Below the pieces are notes generated by a model. The model was given only the letters and a program-made list of their open reading frames with translations. It made no database searches and had not been told where the DNA came from. From the NCBI GenBank assembly GCA_012861695.1, contig JAAOOA010000577.1:55001-119000 (forward strand): 64,000 bases of DNA. Reading direction: 5' to 3'. This DNA is from Trematomus loennbergii. Lineage: Eukaryota > Chordata > Actinopteri > Perciformes > Nototheniidae. Positions 45,225 through 55,782 of this stretch are shown one piece after another (the stretch's first letter is position 1; each line of letters begins with the position of its first letter). The translations under genes were made by a program, and so were the position numbers.

Positions 45225-45911
45225 CTCATGCTTTTCATCGATGCTGCCCCAAACGCCTCGTTGGAGATTTCTCATTGTCCATTGTTTACTTCCTGGGTAC
45301 TGTGACGTGTGAACACCCAGAGGCCACACCCCTCTGCCAGCCTTTCACGAAACAAAGCTTTCCAAACCTTTCAGCGATGTTCCTACTTTGTTTGGACCAG
45401 CGGGAGATTCGGGTACACAACCTGTAAGTATTCATTGTTGTTTGTGTATTTATGATGTTTAAAACAAACAAGGTATCTACCACGACTGTTGAAATGGGTA
45501 AACGTTTTTTGGGCTACTACGTTGGGATGGTGGAGAAATGCTCTCTGCAGACCCATTCTCACAGCGTTAGAAACCTTTTACTCAATATCAAGCCACACTT
45601 TTTTACTTCGGCTGTGAGTGTTTGTGTGTGCTCAGGATGAGTTTCGCTTGTTCTCGCTGTATCGCCGACCCGGAAACCTGTCCGCTCCTCGCAGCAACGA
45701 GCCTCGCAACGTCCCGACCAATCAGAGCACACTGGGCTCACAGGGAGGGGGGGGCAGGAGCTCCAACAAGCCGTGTAGGACAGAGAGTGAATACACAGAC
45801 TATACAGAGATGCTGTTTGAGAAACCAATGTGAGTTTGGAACATTGAACAATGTAAATCTATTCTAGTAGACCTCAACTATGGAAATGATCAGTAGAAAT
45901 GGCCATGACCT
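45225..45911 (+). mobile_element. Probable TTAA-type dispersed element
   Basis: The right side has 'gagatgctgtttgagaaacc', 'aatgtgagtttggaacattg', 'tattctagtagacctcaact' and 'ggccatgacct' followed by TTAA (45912-45915). This order resembles the 3' part of widespread fish TTAA MITEs. The left end is not defined. Short frames inside (45618-45867) should be read as element sequence, not exons. Confidence 0.4.
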
Positions 45912-45915
45912 TTAA

Positions 45916-46231
45916 GAACGATAATAAACTCGACAAATCACACCTAAAAATACATTTTTAAACTTTTTTGTCGTCCTCCCGGCAACTGTGCAATCGTTGT
46001 CCTCCCGGTTTGACTGTTAATAAAGCATCCATTATGAATGATCTCCCAAATGTGAGTTGAACCTTTTTAGCCAACTAATTACCATACATTTAACTCCATA
46101 TTTAACCATAGATGTACTGTCAAAATAACTAATTTACATCAAATTGAAACCAGATTGTTTTTATTAATAAAAGGCCAACATTCTGAATTACTTTTAAGAT
46201 GTGACACAGGAAGACCACAGATGCTATTCAT
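45916..46231. other. No gene seen
   Basis: Unique sequence with a 'gtcctcccgg' word repeated 34 bp apart. Nothing else is supported. Confidence 0.45.
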
Positions 46232-46235
46232 TTAA

Positions 46236-46723
46236 AGTGGACCTATCATGCTATATTTGAATAATATAGTGTAGGACCATACCTATATAAGGCATATTTA
46301 TACTTTTTTTTTTTCAAAATACCAAACAGATCATGCATTTTAGCCATGCCTCATTTTGCTCAATTTGACAATTTCTAGCTCTGTTTTAGCAAGGGCTGAT
46401 TCAGTGAGAACAGCACCATCTACAGGCCTGGCATATGTACTACAGCGTCTCCAGCGCTTTCGAACGGCAATGGCCGTGGCTGTCTCCTCCTGATTGGTGG
46501 AGTTGGCCCAATAGCCGTAGCGCCACCGTCCTGACGTCAGGACAGTGTTCAAATCTGGATCAGTTTTTATCAGATCCGTTGCAGCCCCTTTTTTAGAGAT
46601 TTGGGTATGGAGGAAAATAGAGAGGGTTGTGTTTTCTGACACTTGGTGAGTTCCCTGGAACACCGGGGACACATATTCATGTAGAAAAGACGTACACAAG
46701 TGCATTTGCATGATAGGTCCCCT
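46236..46723 (-). mobile_element. T1 TTAA MITE, full copy
   Basis: 488 bp between TTAA at 46232-46235 and 46724-46727. Reverse orientation relative to 39035-39507. Carries the perfect palindrome gtcctgacgtcaggac at 46528-46543. The shared T1 frame is open here for 123 codons (46340-46711). Confidence 0.92.
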
Positions 46724-46950
46724 TTAAATCAAACACCCATAATGAAAGGGAAGTGGTTGCAGGCATTGGGTCCAATACATTTCTCTGAAATGCTGAATAA
46801 GTGCAGTGTTGTGTTCAGGGACGTCTGTTGCTCCGGTCGAAAGTAACAACCGTCTCAATCTGAGTTCAGTGAGCAGGATTTTATAAACGACTGTCATGTT
46901 GCTGAGTCACCGCGAGAGAGTTTGGCTTATAAAAAAACAATATTCCAATG

Positions 46951-46952
<2 letters not shown>

Positions 46953-47028
<76 letters not shown>
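46953..47028. repeat. (TG)n microsatellite
   Basis: About 75 bases of TG with one 'tggtg' interruption. Confidence 0.96.
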
Positions 47029-47029
<1 letters not shown>

Positions 47030-47034
47030 AAAGT

Positions 47035-47125
47035 TAAGTCAGTCAACTTTATTGTCAACAGACAGAGATATCAAAATACAATTTCCCTAAATCCTGAATA
47101 CAAAAATACAAATATATGTATAAAG
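47035..47125 (-). mobile_element. Possible retroposon tail, reverse orientation
   Basis: 'gtcagtcaactttattgtca' then 'atcaaaatacaatttcccta'. Read on the - strand it resembles LINE/SINE 3' tails ending in a TGACAATAAAGTTGACTGAC form. Little more can be said. Confidence 0.35.
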
Positions 47126-47256
47126 ATATGTATAAAAACATGTATATACCTATATATACAAAAAACAGTCACTTCAATATCTTTGGGAAATGTACATTAG
47201 TGCAAGACTGACCATAGCAGCTTAAAAAGTGTCTGGTGCTGGATGAGAGTGTCTGA

Positions 47257-47272
47257 GTGTGTGTGTGTGTGT

Positions 47273-47367
<95 letters not shown>
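47257..47367. repeat. (TG)n microsatellite
   Basis: About 110 bases of TG with two 'tggtg' interruptions. Confidence 0.96.
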
Positions 47368-47369
<2 letters not shown>

Positions 47370-47574
47370 ATGGACTGTCAGTGTCACCCTGTGTTCTGCC
47401 CTCTGGCAGGATGGATGAGGTTCCAGCTCCACCTAACCCTGAATGTGAATTAAAAAGTAAACAAATCATTTGCGTGATTAAATTAAACGTACCAATAAAC
47501 CACCGTGATCTGCTTTGAAGGAAACCGTGCCTCCTAATTGATGTCTGTGTTTGGTTATCTCTCATTTGTTACAG

Positions 47575-47635
47575 TTGGCGGAAGTGACAACGACTATTTG
47601 TCGACGCAAGCGGGGGGACAGAGGCTAAAAACAAG
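47575..47635 (+). CDS. Candidate 61-nt internal exon (uncertain)
   Basis: A pyrimidine-rich acceptor 'gttatctctcatttgttacag' ends at 47574, with a branch-point-like 'cctaattg' about 40 bases upstream. The segment ends at 'aacaag' followed by donor 'gtatgc' (47636-). In the only long open frame it reads 'GGSDNDYLSTQAGGQRLKT', with split codons at both sides (2 + 57 + 2 nt). The base composition differs from its surroundings. I do not recognise the protein and see no companion exon in the window. It lies between a (TG)n and a (CA)n tract. It could be a real small exon of a gene spanning the window, or chance. Confidence 0.25.
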
Positions 47636-47709
47636 GTATGCTGGGAAGAAAGAGAGCAGATGGGACGGTGTCATGGAGTGCAATATGAAGCATACCTTCA
47701 TCCATCATG

Positions 47710-47710
<1 letters not shown>

Positions 47711-47806
<96 letters not shown>

Positions 47807-47820
47807 ACACACACCACACA

Positions 47821-47869
<49 letters not shown>

Positions 47870-47880
47870 ACACACACACA
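47711..47880. repeat. (CA)n microsatellite, about 170 bp
   Basis: Long CA tract with several 'cacca' breaks. It lies opposite in strand to the two TG tracts just upstream. Confidence 0.97.
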
Positions 47881-48012
47881 GACTGCATTCACCACTGAGT
47901 GTATGACTCAGTCAGGTAAACAGCAATACAAAATGCAGCCCATACAGAAATGTAATAATTAACACATAGTTTGCATCATGTTCTGTAATGGTCAATGATG
48001 GTTTATTGTAAC

Positions 48013-48140
48013 CATGATTATTACACGGCATGGTTGAATACTTCATTCTGATTGGTCAATTTGGACAGTCCAGAAGTCTGCTATTTTCGTTAACAGACCG
48101 TTGCTAAGGAGAACAGACCGTTGATAAGGAGGATCAAGGG
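48013..48140 (+). repeat. Dispersed repeat, copy 2 (pair with 44140-44300)
   Basis: 'ggttgaatacttcattctga', 'ttggtcaatttggacagtcc', 'agaagtctgctattttcgtt' and 'ccgttgctaaggagaacaga' match copy 1 in the same order. It ends shortly before the MITE at 48175. Confidence 0.65.
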
Positions 48141-48174
48141 AATATATGCAGTCATAACGTCTAACCCCTAGATT

Positions 48175-48863
48175 CCACCGGGTCCGTCTGCGCCGCGTTG
48201 CGGTTTTGGTCCGGCCTCCTCCGGCGTCATACCCTACCAGGCGCATTTCAGAAGCATTTCAGAAGCGTTTCAGAAGCGTTTCAGAAGCGGAGAGTCTTGC
48301 CTGCCGGCTCGCAGTTTTGTTGATTTGGGCATATTTCCTGGACAGGCTACTTTGTACAGACAGAGTTAATAATAACTGTAATATTCCAGTTATAACGACA
48401 TGAATCAAAGATGTGTTGCTGTATTTTAGTGGTAATGCATTCATCATCATAATTATTCTATATATATAATTTACACAGTGCCTGTAAACCGGAGGAGAAC
48501 GCTGGCATTTCTCCTCCTACTTGAAAGACTACGGAGGGATAGGGTCTGCAAAATGAGTTTGTGTGTGTGTATATATATAGGTCTATATAGCTCTGAACGT
48601 TCCACTTCCTGCCTGCCCGACCTTACCTTACGGCTGCGCCGCGACAAAAATAGGATTCGATCCTAATTTTAGAGGAGCCCTGCGCCGAGACGCTTCTGGG
48701 ACGCTTCTGAGCCGTAACGCACCGCGTGTGGTGGAATAGCACCCATTGACTAGAGTGGCCGCCATCGTCGTGAGCACCGCGGCGCAGCCGTAAGGCGCCC
48801 GTAACGCGCCGCAGCCGTAAGGCGCCCGTACGCGCCGCAGACGGACCCGGTGGAATCTAGGGG
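48175..48863. mobile_element. CpG-rich MITE with long inverted ends
   Basis: 689 bp with ~28-bp inverted ends: 'cccctagattccaccgggtc' + 'cgtctgcg' at left and the exact counterpart at right. Target duplication is unclear (flanks 'taa' and 'tga'). Inside the left end an 11-bp 'tttcagaagcg' type unit repeats four times, and inside the right end 'gccgtaaggcgcccgta' is repeated. Both end regions are unusually CpG-dense for this window. No coding capacity is recognised. The superfamily is undetermined. Confidence 0.75.
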
Positions 48864-49130
48864 TGACTCAACTTTGAACATTGAGGGGTGCTTCCAGCTT
48901 TCATGGTGCACTAAAATGACTCTAACAAATGCTGTATGTGGTGTGTGAAGAACTTATGAAACTGTTTTGGATGTGTGGACAAGTGATGGCTTCAAAACAA
49001 TAAAAACGAAGCAATTTAAAGAGCTAATGTAGGCCTTGGAACTGACTCACCAGAACTCACCTGACTTGCTTGAAGTGAATATGCACTTTCCTTTTTTTCG
49101 AGTAGGGTTATTTATGGTTTTTGCACTTAT
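48864..49130. other. No gene seen
   Basis: Short unique interval before a SINE tail. Confidence 0.45.
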
Positions 49131-49180
49131 TATAAGTCGCTTTGGATAAAAGTGTGAGCTAAATGATATGTAATGTAAAT
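49131..49180 (+). mobile_element. SINE tail fragment
   Basis: 'tataagtcgctttggataaa', 'agtgtgagctaaatgatatg' and 'taatgtaaat' form the conserved tail of V-type tRNA SINEs. The tRNA-like head is missing. Confidence 0.75.
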
Positions 49181-49699
49181 GTTTCTCTTACTGGGTTCGC
49201 CAACAGTCAACATTGATGTCATTGTGATATATGTTTGACTAAAGTAGAAAATGAACTGTAAACTATCACACAAACACAAACGCCTCTGCTCTCTTCTCTG
49301 GAGGGGAAACATCAGGCTCTGGCAGATTGTTGTTGCTGAATGTGAGATGCAGGCTGGGGACAGAAACATGGAGGATTCGGGGCTCCACCTGTGACCCGTT
49401 GGAGAGAGTTTTAAGGCCTGGCTGCCCCTCACTAGTCCCTGCCGGGGATGATGGGGATTAGCTGGAAAACTGTCTGCAAATGACTAAATAAACAATGAAA
49501 GCTGCAGCGAGCGGGGAAACAGAAGCCAGCAGGGCCATGACATCGCTTTTGAACTCCAGCGCTGCTTCTTCAAGGTTATACAAAGGTCACAGCAGGAGCC
49601 ACTAAAGACCAAGATCTGAATTTAGAATCACAAACAGCTGTATTGCCAAGTCGATTACAGACACGAGGAAGATGCCTTGGTGTGGATGGTGCACACGTC
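49181..49699. other. No gene seen; unique sequence
   Basis: Unique sequence. Nothing is supported. Confidence 0.5.
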
Positions 49700-49870
49700 A
49701 TTTCATTTATGTATTTGTTTATTTGGCAGGGACATTAATGAACACTTAAAACATGAAATGTACCAAGTGTTGATATGCCGGATTTAGCTTTGAGCTACTT
49801 TCCCTAGGGGACAATCCCGCTCTCAATTATATCTTCTTTAATCACAGTTAAAGAAGATAAACTGGAAGAA
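49700..49870 (-). mobile_element. Possible retroposon fragment, reverse orientation
   Basis: 'ttatgtatttgtttatttgg', 'cagggacattaatgaacact', 'tttccctaggggacaatccc' follow a plan seen in reversed fish LINE 3' ends. Diverged and unclassified. Confidence 0.35.
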
Positions 49871-49920
49871 AAACAACCCAAACATTCAAACAAATATTGC
49901 AGATATAGAACATTATTCAT

Positions 49921-50088
49921 GACACTTGTTCTACGCTTTTATCCAAAGCGACTTACATACTCAATACTGTGGACAACCCCACAGGAGCAATTTGGGGTGA
50001 ACGACATGCTGACTGCAGTGGGGTTTGAACTTGCTATCCTATGATTTGAAGATCAGCGCATTATCCCACTGCGCCACACGCCCCCCTG
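49921..50088 (-). mobile_element. tRNA-derived SINE, complete head and tail
   Basis: On the - strand it begins 'caggggggcgtgtggcgcag', giving an A box (tggcgcagtggg, at 50065-50076 on +) and a B box (caagttcaaacccc, at ~50020-50033). The body contains 'gtcgttcaccccaaattgct', and it ends with the tail 'gtaagtcgctttggataaaa'. Both pol III boxes are well preserved. The 22581 SINE has the same tail but a more decayed head. Confidence 0.88.
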
Positions 50089-50515
50089 TTCACATGAAAT
50101 ATAGATATACCAAATAAACTACAAACAGTATACTGTAACAACACGCTGGAAGACATGATGGTGACTGGGTTATTCTGAAATGTAAAATGCTATGTCTTTA
50201 TTTTAATAATAGCAATACTGTGTTGTTATGTTTTCCACTTTCTTCCCCACTCCTCAGATATCCAGAGAGAGGGCCAGGAGCCTTATAGGAAATTGGGTGC
50301 ATAATGCAGCGATTCACTTCTCATCTGTGCTCCCCACATATTGGACCGGGCCAACAGCATGGGAATAGAGTTGATGTCTCCATCCACAGATTCACACTCA
50401 TTTGTTATTTATTCATGAGAAAGTAAGCGGGTTGCCTGCTTAATGCAGTTTACACCATTCAATCCATCACGCTATTCAAATTCCAGTATAATATAAACTT
50501 CTCATCCTCTTGTTC
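50089..50515. other. No gene seen; candidate conserved block
   Basis: Bases ~50240-50480 are unique: 'aaattgggtgcataatgcag', 'ttcatgagaaagtaagcggg', 'gcttaatgcagtttacacca'. The texture suggests a regulatory element but there is no direct evidence. Confidence 0.35.
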
Positions 50516-50516
50516 T

Positions 50517-51292
50517 CAAACAAAACTTCATTCAAACGTGTAAGTCAAAGAAAATATAGAAGATTATTTTCACTGCGCCAAAAAAACATAAAACTGACAA
50601 GGCCAAGTGAGCAGGGAAGTCTTTAAGGATAAGCGCACACACCTCTGGTTGCATCGATGTACTGTAATCACACTACTTCAACTCTCAAGATATTTCTCTT
50701 TTCAAGTTTCTCCTTTGAACACATTCAGAGCTTCCATTTAGCTTACCAGGACTGTGTATTACATGTGCATTAATAAGCCTTCATTTGACCAAACGTTAAC
50801 CATTGTGTTGCTTTCAGCTTGCATGTCATTGGCGGTACTCATCTCTTTGAAAAATGATCTTTGCTTGTTCTCAAACTTCATTCAGTCTTGTAAGATTATT
50901 TTCACTGCGCCGAAAACATAAAACCGACAAGGCCAAGTGAGCAGGAAACTCATCGGATGCTACCAAAACGTCCTTTCCTTCTGGTCTTATGGACGTACTG
51001 TAATCACACTAAATGGCTTCAACTGTCAAGCTCTCCTTTGAACCATTCAGAGCTGCCATTGTGACCAAGACTGTGTATTATACATGCATTAGTAACCCTC
51101 ACTCGTCTAAACCCTAACCATTGAGGGTTGCTTTAAGATTTCAATCATTGGTGGTGCATTTCAAGATACAGGTGGTGTGTAAAGAACCTTAGGAAACAGA
51201 TACAGTATTGTCCTTCATTGTTCTCAAACTTCATTCAATCTTGTAAGTCAAAGAAAATAGAGATGATTATCCTCACTGCGCTAAAAGCATAA
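50517..51292. repeat. Degenerate ~350-bp tandem repeats
   Basis: The order 'caaacttcattca', 'cttgtaag', 'gattattttcactgcgcc', 'acaaggccaagtgagcagg', 'gtactgtaatcacact', 'cttcaactctcaag', 'tgcattaataa' and 'taaccattg' appears at ~50517-50866, again at ~50870-51225, and its start a third time at ~51226-51292. Copies differ by substitutions and indels, so the duplication is old. A further copy lies at 54940-55290. Confidence 0.75.
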
Positions 51293-51384
51293 CTCATAAT
51301 TCCTTTCTGCCCAACAAGCCTGAACATCTCCAAACAACCAATTCAAGTTTTGTTCCATCGATACCAAGAATCAACAAAGTATAT

Positions 51385-51545
51385 ATTACAAAAATGCAAG
51401 ATTAAGATAGTTCTGTGCCTATATCACAATATAACACACTGGAAAACAGTCTTACAGTATTAGTAATAATGGTAGTAAGTATTAGGGATACTGGTAAAAA
51501 CAACCAATTGTAACCAAACTAATTGCTTAGGTTTGTATTCATGGA
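51385..51545 (+). mobile_element. Truncated copy of the hAT-like family at 58119
   Basis: 'gttctgtgcctatatcacaa', 'acagtcttacagtattagta', 'actggtaaaaacaaccaatt' and 'aaccaaactaattgcttagg' match 58580-58705 closely. It has a single 'gttctgtg' (51410-51417) where the 58-kb copy has two flanking an insertion, so it shows the empty-site state. Confidence 0.8.
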
Positions 51546-51604
51546 ACAAAGTGTCGCGCCACAAGCAATCAGGCAGGTTGTAAACAATAACCAGTTTATC
51601 TTAA

Positions 51605-52075
51605 AGGGGACCTATCATGCAAATGCACTTGTGTACGTCTTTTACATGAATATGTGTCCCCGGTGTTCCAGGGAACTCACCAAGTGTCAGAAAACACAAC
51701 CCTCTCTATTTTCCTCCATACCCAAATCTCTAAAAAAGGGGCTGCAACGGATCTGATAAAAACTGATCCAGATTTGAACACTGTCCTGACGTCAGGACGG
51801 TGGCGCTACGGCTATTGGGCCAACTCCACCAATCAGGAGGAGACAGCCACGGCCATTGCCGTTCCAAAGCGCTGGAGACGCTGTAGTACATATGCCCGGC
51901 CTGTAGGTGGTGCTGTTCTCACTGAATCTGCCCTTGCTAAAACAGAGCTAGAAATGGTCAAATTGAGCGAAATGAGGCATGGCTAAAATGCATGATCTGT
52001 TTGGTATTTTGAAAAGAAAAAAGTATAAATATGCCTTATATAGGTATGGTCCTACACTATATATATAGGTCCACT
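51605..52075 (+). mobile_element. T1 TTAA MITE, full copy
   Basis: 471 bp between TTAA at 51601-51604 and 52076-52079. Same orientation as 39035. Carries the perfect 16-bp palindrome at 51783-51798. The shared frame runs 110 codons (51654-51986). Near the right end '...ctatatatataggtccact' has lost part of the usual 'gcatgatagg' word. Confidence 0.92.
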
Positions 52076-52264
52076 TTAAAAAGATTTACTTTTGAACGTA
52101 ACTATCTAAATTCCAGGTGAAAAACAAAGTGAGATCAGGAAAACGGAGCAAGACTGTAAGTAGGAATGGTCGAAGGATTGACCAAGAACTCTTTGAACGG
52201 TGATGAATGTAAATGGCAAACATTGCTACCTGTACTTTTATTTTTAATCAGATCATGTCACTGC

Positions 52265-52425
52265 TAATATCTCAACCAAGCTCAGCGGAAAGTGCGCTGT
52301 GTAGTGACCAAACGGTGGTACTACAACGTTAGTTTCTGTCCGTGAGGTCATTGCGTCCAAAAGTACTTTCTTCCCATTGACTTTCATTGGGAAACAGACG
52401 TCTGATAATCAGCATATTCATTTTT
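52265..52425 (-). repeat. Dispersed repeat, copy 2 (pair with 10140-10300)
   Basis: Reverse orientation of the 10140 copy: 'aaacggtggtactacaacgt', 'gtgaggtcattgcgtcc' and 'ccattgactttcattgggaa' followed by 'acagacgtctgataatcagc'. Confidence 0.6.
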
Positions 52426-53394
52426 TTGAGGTAAACCCACTTCAGTCTGAACACTTGTAGAGCCTTGTGTTAAATCATTAGGCCTAAAGGTTGTAAAAGG
52501 TAGATAAATCACACTATTTGGGCCCAGATAAGGGTCGTTTTGCTCTCAAGAGTCATACCATACATATATTCTTGTACATCTTTGATAGAAATACAAAATG
52601 GCTTGAGTTGTACCTAAAATGTCTTGTTTGTGACCAATACAAAGATAATTGTGGAGGTTTCTCTCCAATCGTGTATAGTTGATGGTTTCAAAAAGTGATT
52701 CTGTCTCAACGTCCTATCATCCTGCCACCTTAGATCCTTCAGGTTAAGGCCGCTCATGGTGTAGCCCCATCTCACAAATCCTCTTGTTAACTTAACTTTA
52801 GGAAGCCCTCATTAACCGGATCACTCTTGAGAGCCTATTAGGTTGTCAGGAGAGAGATACATTAACAGTGGGGGCATTGATCTGACTCAGGCCTTAAGCC
52901 AGGATCACGTCGGCTGGTCAGTAAGCACAACGTAATTAGTTTATCGGCGAGAAGGAGTTTTCTTAAGCGGGTAATCCACAGAACTCTCTGCTGCTATGCA
53001 AAGCAGCTAGTAGAGTTACCTGACTGTCTTACCTGATTCAAATGAATATATGTGACCCAGAGATCAGGAAATAAATGAACACCTAATCTCAACCAAGTTC
53101 TTTAAACTGTAGAAAAGCACAAAAAAACTCACAGGAATGTTTTCTTTTCCAGATTGTTGTGGTAGGAATGCTGAAAGACATATTCTGCAAACCAAGATGC
53201 TGAATCTGGTTTCTTATATAAAAAAGGTACAACCCTCTGAGTCCTGGAGAAAAATAAAACTTTAAAACCCTTTCTTGGTTCAGAGTGCTTTAGGCATTCA
53301 AAACCAAGAGAGTCACATGGTTTATAATTAATTAAGGCATCATTACACATCACAAACAAATAGAAACAAGCCTCAAACAAATGCACTGCTAATG
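52426..53394. other. No gene seen; unique sequence
   Basis: Unique sequence. The 121-codon - strand frame 53129-53494 runs into the 50-bp array and has no recognised domain. Confidence 0.5.
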
Positions 53395-54248
53395 CTACCA
53401 GTGGTGCTAATGGTAAAGAACAGACTGTCCAGAGTGTTGCACATCTACCAGTGGTGCTAATGGTAGAGAACAGACTGTCCGGAGTGTTGCACATCTACCA
53501 GTGGTGCTAATGGTAGAGAACAGACTGTCCAGAGTGTTGCACACCTACCAGTGGTGCTAATGGTAGAGAACAGACTGTCCGGAGTGTTGCACATCTACCA
53601 GTGGTGCTAATGGTAGAGAACAGACTGTCCAGAGTGTTGCACACCTACCAGTGGTGCTAATGGTAGAGAACAGACTGTCCGGAGTGTTGCACATCTACCA
53701 GTGGTGCTAATGGTAGAGAACAGACTGTCCGGAGTGTTGCACATCTACCAGTGGTGCTAATGGTAGAGAACAGACTGTCCGAGAGTGTTGCACACCTACC
53801 AGTGGTGCTAATGGTAGAGAACAGACTGTCCAGAGTGTTGCACACCTACCAGTGGTGCTAATGGTAGAGAACAGACTGTCCGAGTGTTGCACATCTACCA
53901 GTGGTGCTAATGGTAGAGAACAGACTGTCCAGAGTGTTGCACACCTACCAGTGGTGCTAATGGTAGAGAACAGACTGTCCAGAGTGTTGCACACCTACCA
54001 GTGGTGCTAATGGTAAAGAACAGACTGTCCAGAGTGTTGCACACCTACCAGTGGTGCTAATGGTAGAGAACAGACTGTCCAGAGTGTTGCACACCTACCA
54101 GTGGTGCTAATGGTAAAGAACAGACTGTCCAGAGTGTTGCACACCTACCAGTGGTGCTAATGGTAGAGAACAGACTGTCCAGAGTGTTGCACACCTACCA
54201 GTGGTGCTAATGGTAGAGAACAGACTGTCCAGAGTGTTGCACATCTAC
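53395..54248. repeat. 50-bp minisatellite, about 17 copies, partly dimeric
   Basis: Exact 50-bp period: 'gtggtgctaatggtagagaa', 'cagactgtccagagtgttgc', 'acacctacca'. In the first half two unit types often alternate ('ccagagtg...acacct' and 'ccggagtg...acatct'), forming an approximate 100-bp higher-order unit. In the last ~350 bp the first type takes over. The 95-codon and shorter frames here are artefacts. Confidence 0.97.
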
Positions 54249-54939
54249 GAACTGGGAATGGGCTTCACACAGCGCTTTAGTATGAGAATAAATGTGTGTG
54301 ATGTGGACAGATGTCGTCTGCTTTCTCGGTGGGCATTTGATTAAAGGAACACCGTTGTTGGCATGCAACTGAAACTCCAGCTGATGCAGCTCGTGCATGC
54401 TGGGTGTGGAGAAAGAGTCTCAGGAGAAGATGGAGGAGAGACGCTCGCTGCTGGGATCTCTCACTCTGCTCCAATAATGGAATCTCATTACCAAAGTGAG
54501 AGCTGTCCAGGCAGACCTAATGAAGCCCCACACCGTGAAGACTCGCCCCTTCACACTGAGACCAGGAGGAGGAGGGCTAGCTGCACTGACAAAGAGAGAG
54601 TGGAAATCTATAAGTAGGAGGGGGATGTGTTGCAGCTAAATAAATATGAGAAGAAAAGGCAACAAGGCGAAGGGCAAAAGGTGGGAACCGAGGGGCAGAG
54701 AGACGAGGAATATAAGAATCAATCACAAGACAAATGATGCAGCAACTCCCGGTGGAAAACAGAGTGCTTCAAGAGACTCTAGAAAGCATATGGACACGAA
54801 CATGCAGGCTTTCTTTGCTAATTGACAGACGGTTCCTCCATGGAAGTAGAGTCAATGGTGTGTTCTTTCTTTGTCATGCATGTGTCGTAGGTCAATGGCT
54901 AAATTGACAGACCATGGAAGTAGAGAACATTATGTTTTT
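54249..54939. other. No gene seen; short repeated words at the end
   Basis: 'attgacagac' followed by 'tccatggaagtagag'-like text occurs at ~54820 and ~54903, and again in part near 55335, linking this part to the degenerate repeat that follows. The rest is unique. Confidence 0.45.
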
Positions 54940-55290
54940 TCAATCATTGGTGGTGCATTTAAATGATATACAGGTGGTGTGTAAAGGACCTTTGAAAACA
55001 GATATGGTATAATCATTAAGAATTATCCTTCATTGTTCAATCATTTTAGTCAAGACAATAGAGAAGATTATATCAACTGTGCCACAGAGATAAAACCGAC
55101 AAGGCGAAGTGAGCAGGAAACTCATCTGAAGCTACTAAAAAGTCATTTTATTCTGGTCGTATAGATATACGGTAATCACGCTGAATGGCTTCAACTGTCA
55201 AGCTATTTCTATTTTCAAGATTCTCCTTTTAATATGTGCATTAATAACCCTAACTGATACAAAGCCTAACCATTGAGGGTGGCTTTTTTC
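54940..55290. repeat. Further copy of the ~350-bp repeat
   Basis: 'atcattggtggtgcattt', 'acaggtggtgtgtaaaggac', 'ataaaaccgacaaggcgaag', 'tgagcaggaaactcatctga' and 'gcctaaccattgagggt' align with 50900-51200. It is about 3.7 kb from the others and separated by T1 and the 50-bp array. Confidence 0.7.
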
Positions 55291-55774
55291 TCTATTTCGT
55301 GCACGTATCGTAGGTGTATGGCTTTGTGCTAATTGACAGACAGCTCCTCCACCTACCATAAGTGGAGAAAATGATGTTTCTATTCATTTTCTTCTTCTTT
55401 CGTGCATGTATCATAGGTCAATGGCTGTGTGCTAATTGGCTAGCAGAGTCACCTGGTGCCACACTGCCACTGTCCGTCCCCCAGAGAGCTGTCATCCTGT
55501 CGCCGCCTGCACACACTGCTACTTTTCCCCCTCCTTGCAGTAAGGTGCATGGCAGCGGCCTCCCCAAGGGCACATCAGGGGATAAAGTGCAATGGCCCCG
55601 GCTTTCAGTCAACACCGCTAAAAATACCTGGCACTGCAGAGGTACAGTTGACGGTACATCGAGCTGAGAGAGGGCAGAAAGCTGACCACTGTTTCAAAAA
55701 TGGATAAGATCTGCTTGTAAAAAAAACTAGATGCATTTAAAGCTTTCTAGGTATTTGATCATCCTTGAATTAGG
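55291..55774. other. No gene seen
   Basis: Unique sequence with opposing frames at 55362-55707. No domain or exon boundary is recognised. Confidence 0.45.
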
Positions 55775-55782
55775 GTTAGGGG

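Noticed and set aside
45618..45867. Overlapping 71- and 81-codon frames as a possible exon
   Set aside because: The right part follows the order of a dispersed TTAA-type element, and two overlapping frames in different phases argue against selection on either.
47169..47962. Frames of alternating His-Thr or Cys-Val
   Set aside because: Pure CA/TG microsatellite artefacts.
49921..50088. tRNA gene on the - strand
   Set aside because: A and B boxes are good, but the 3' part is SINE body and tail rather than an acceptor stem.
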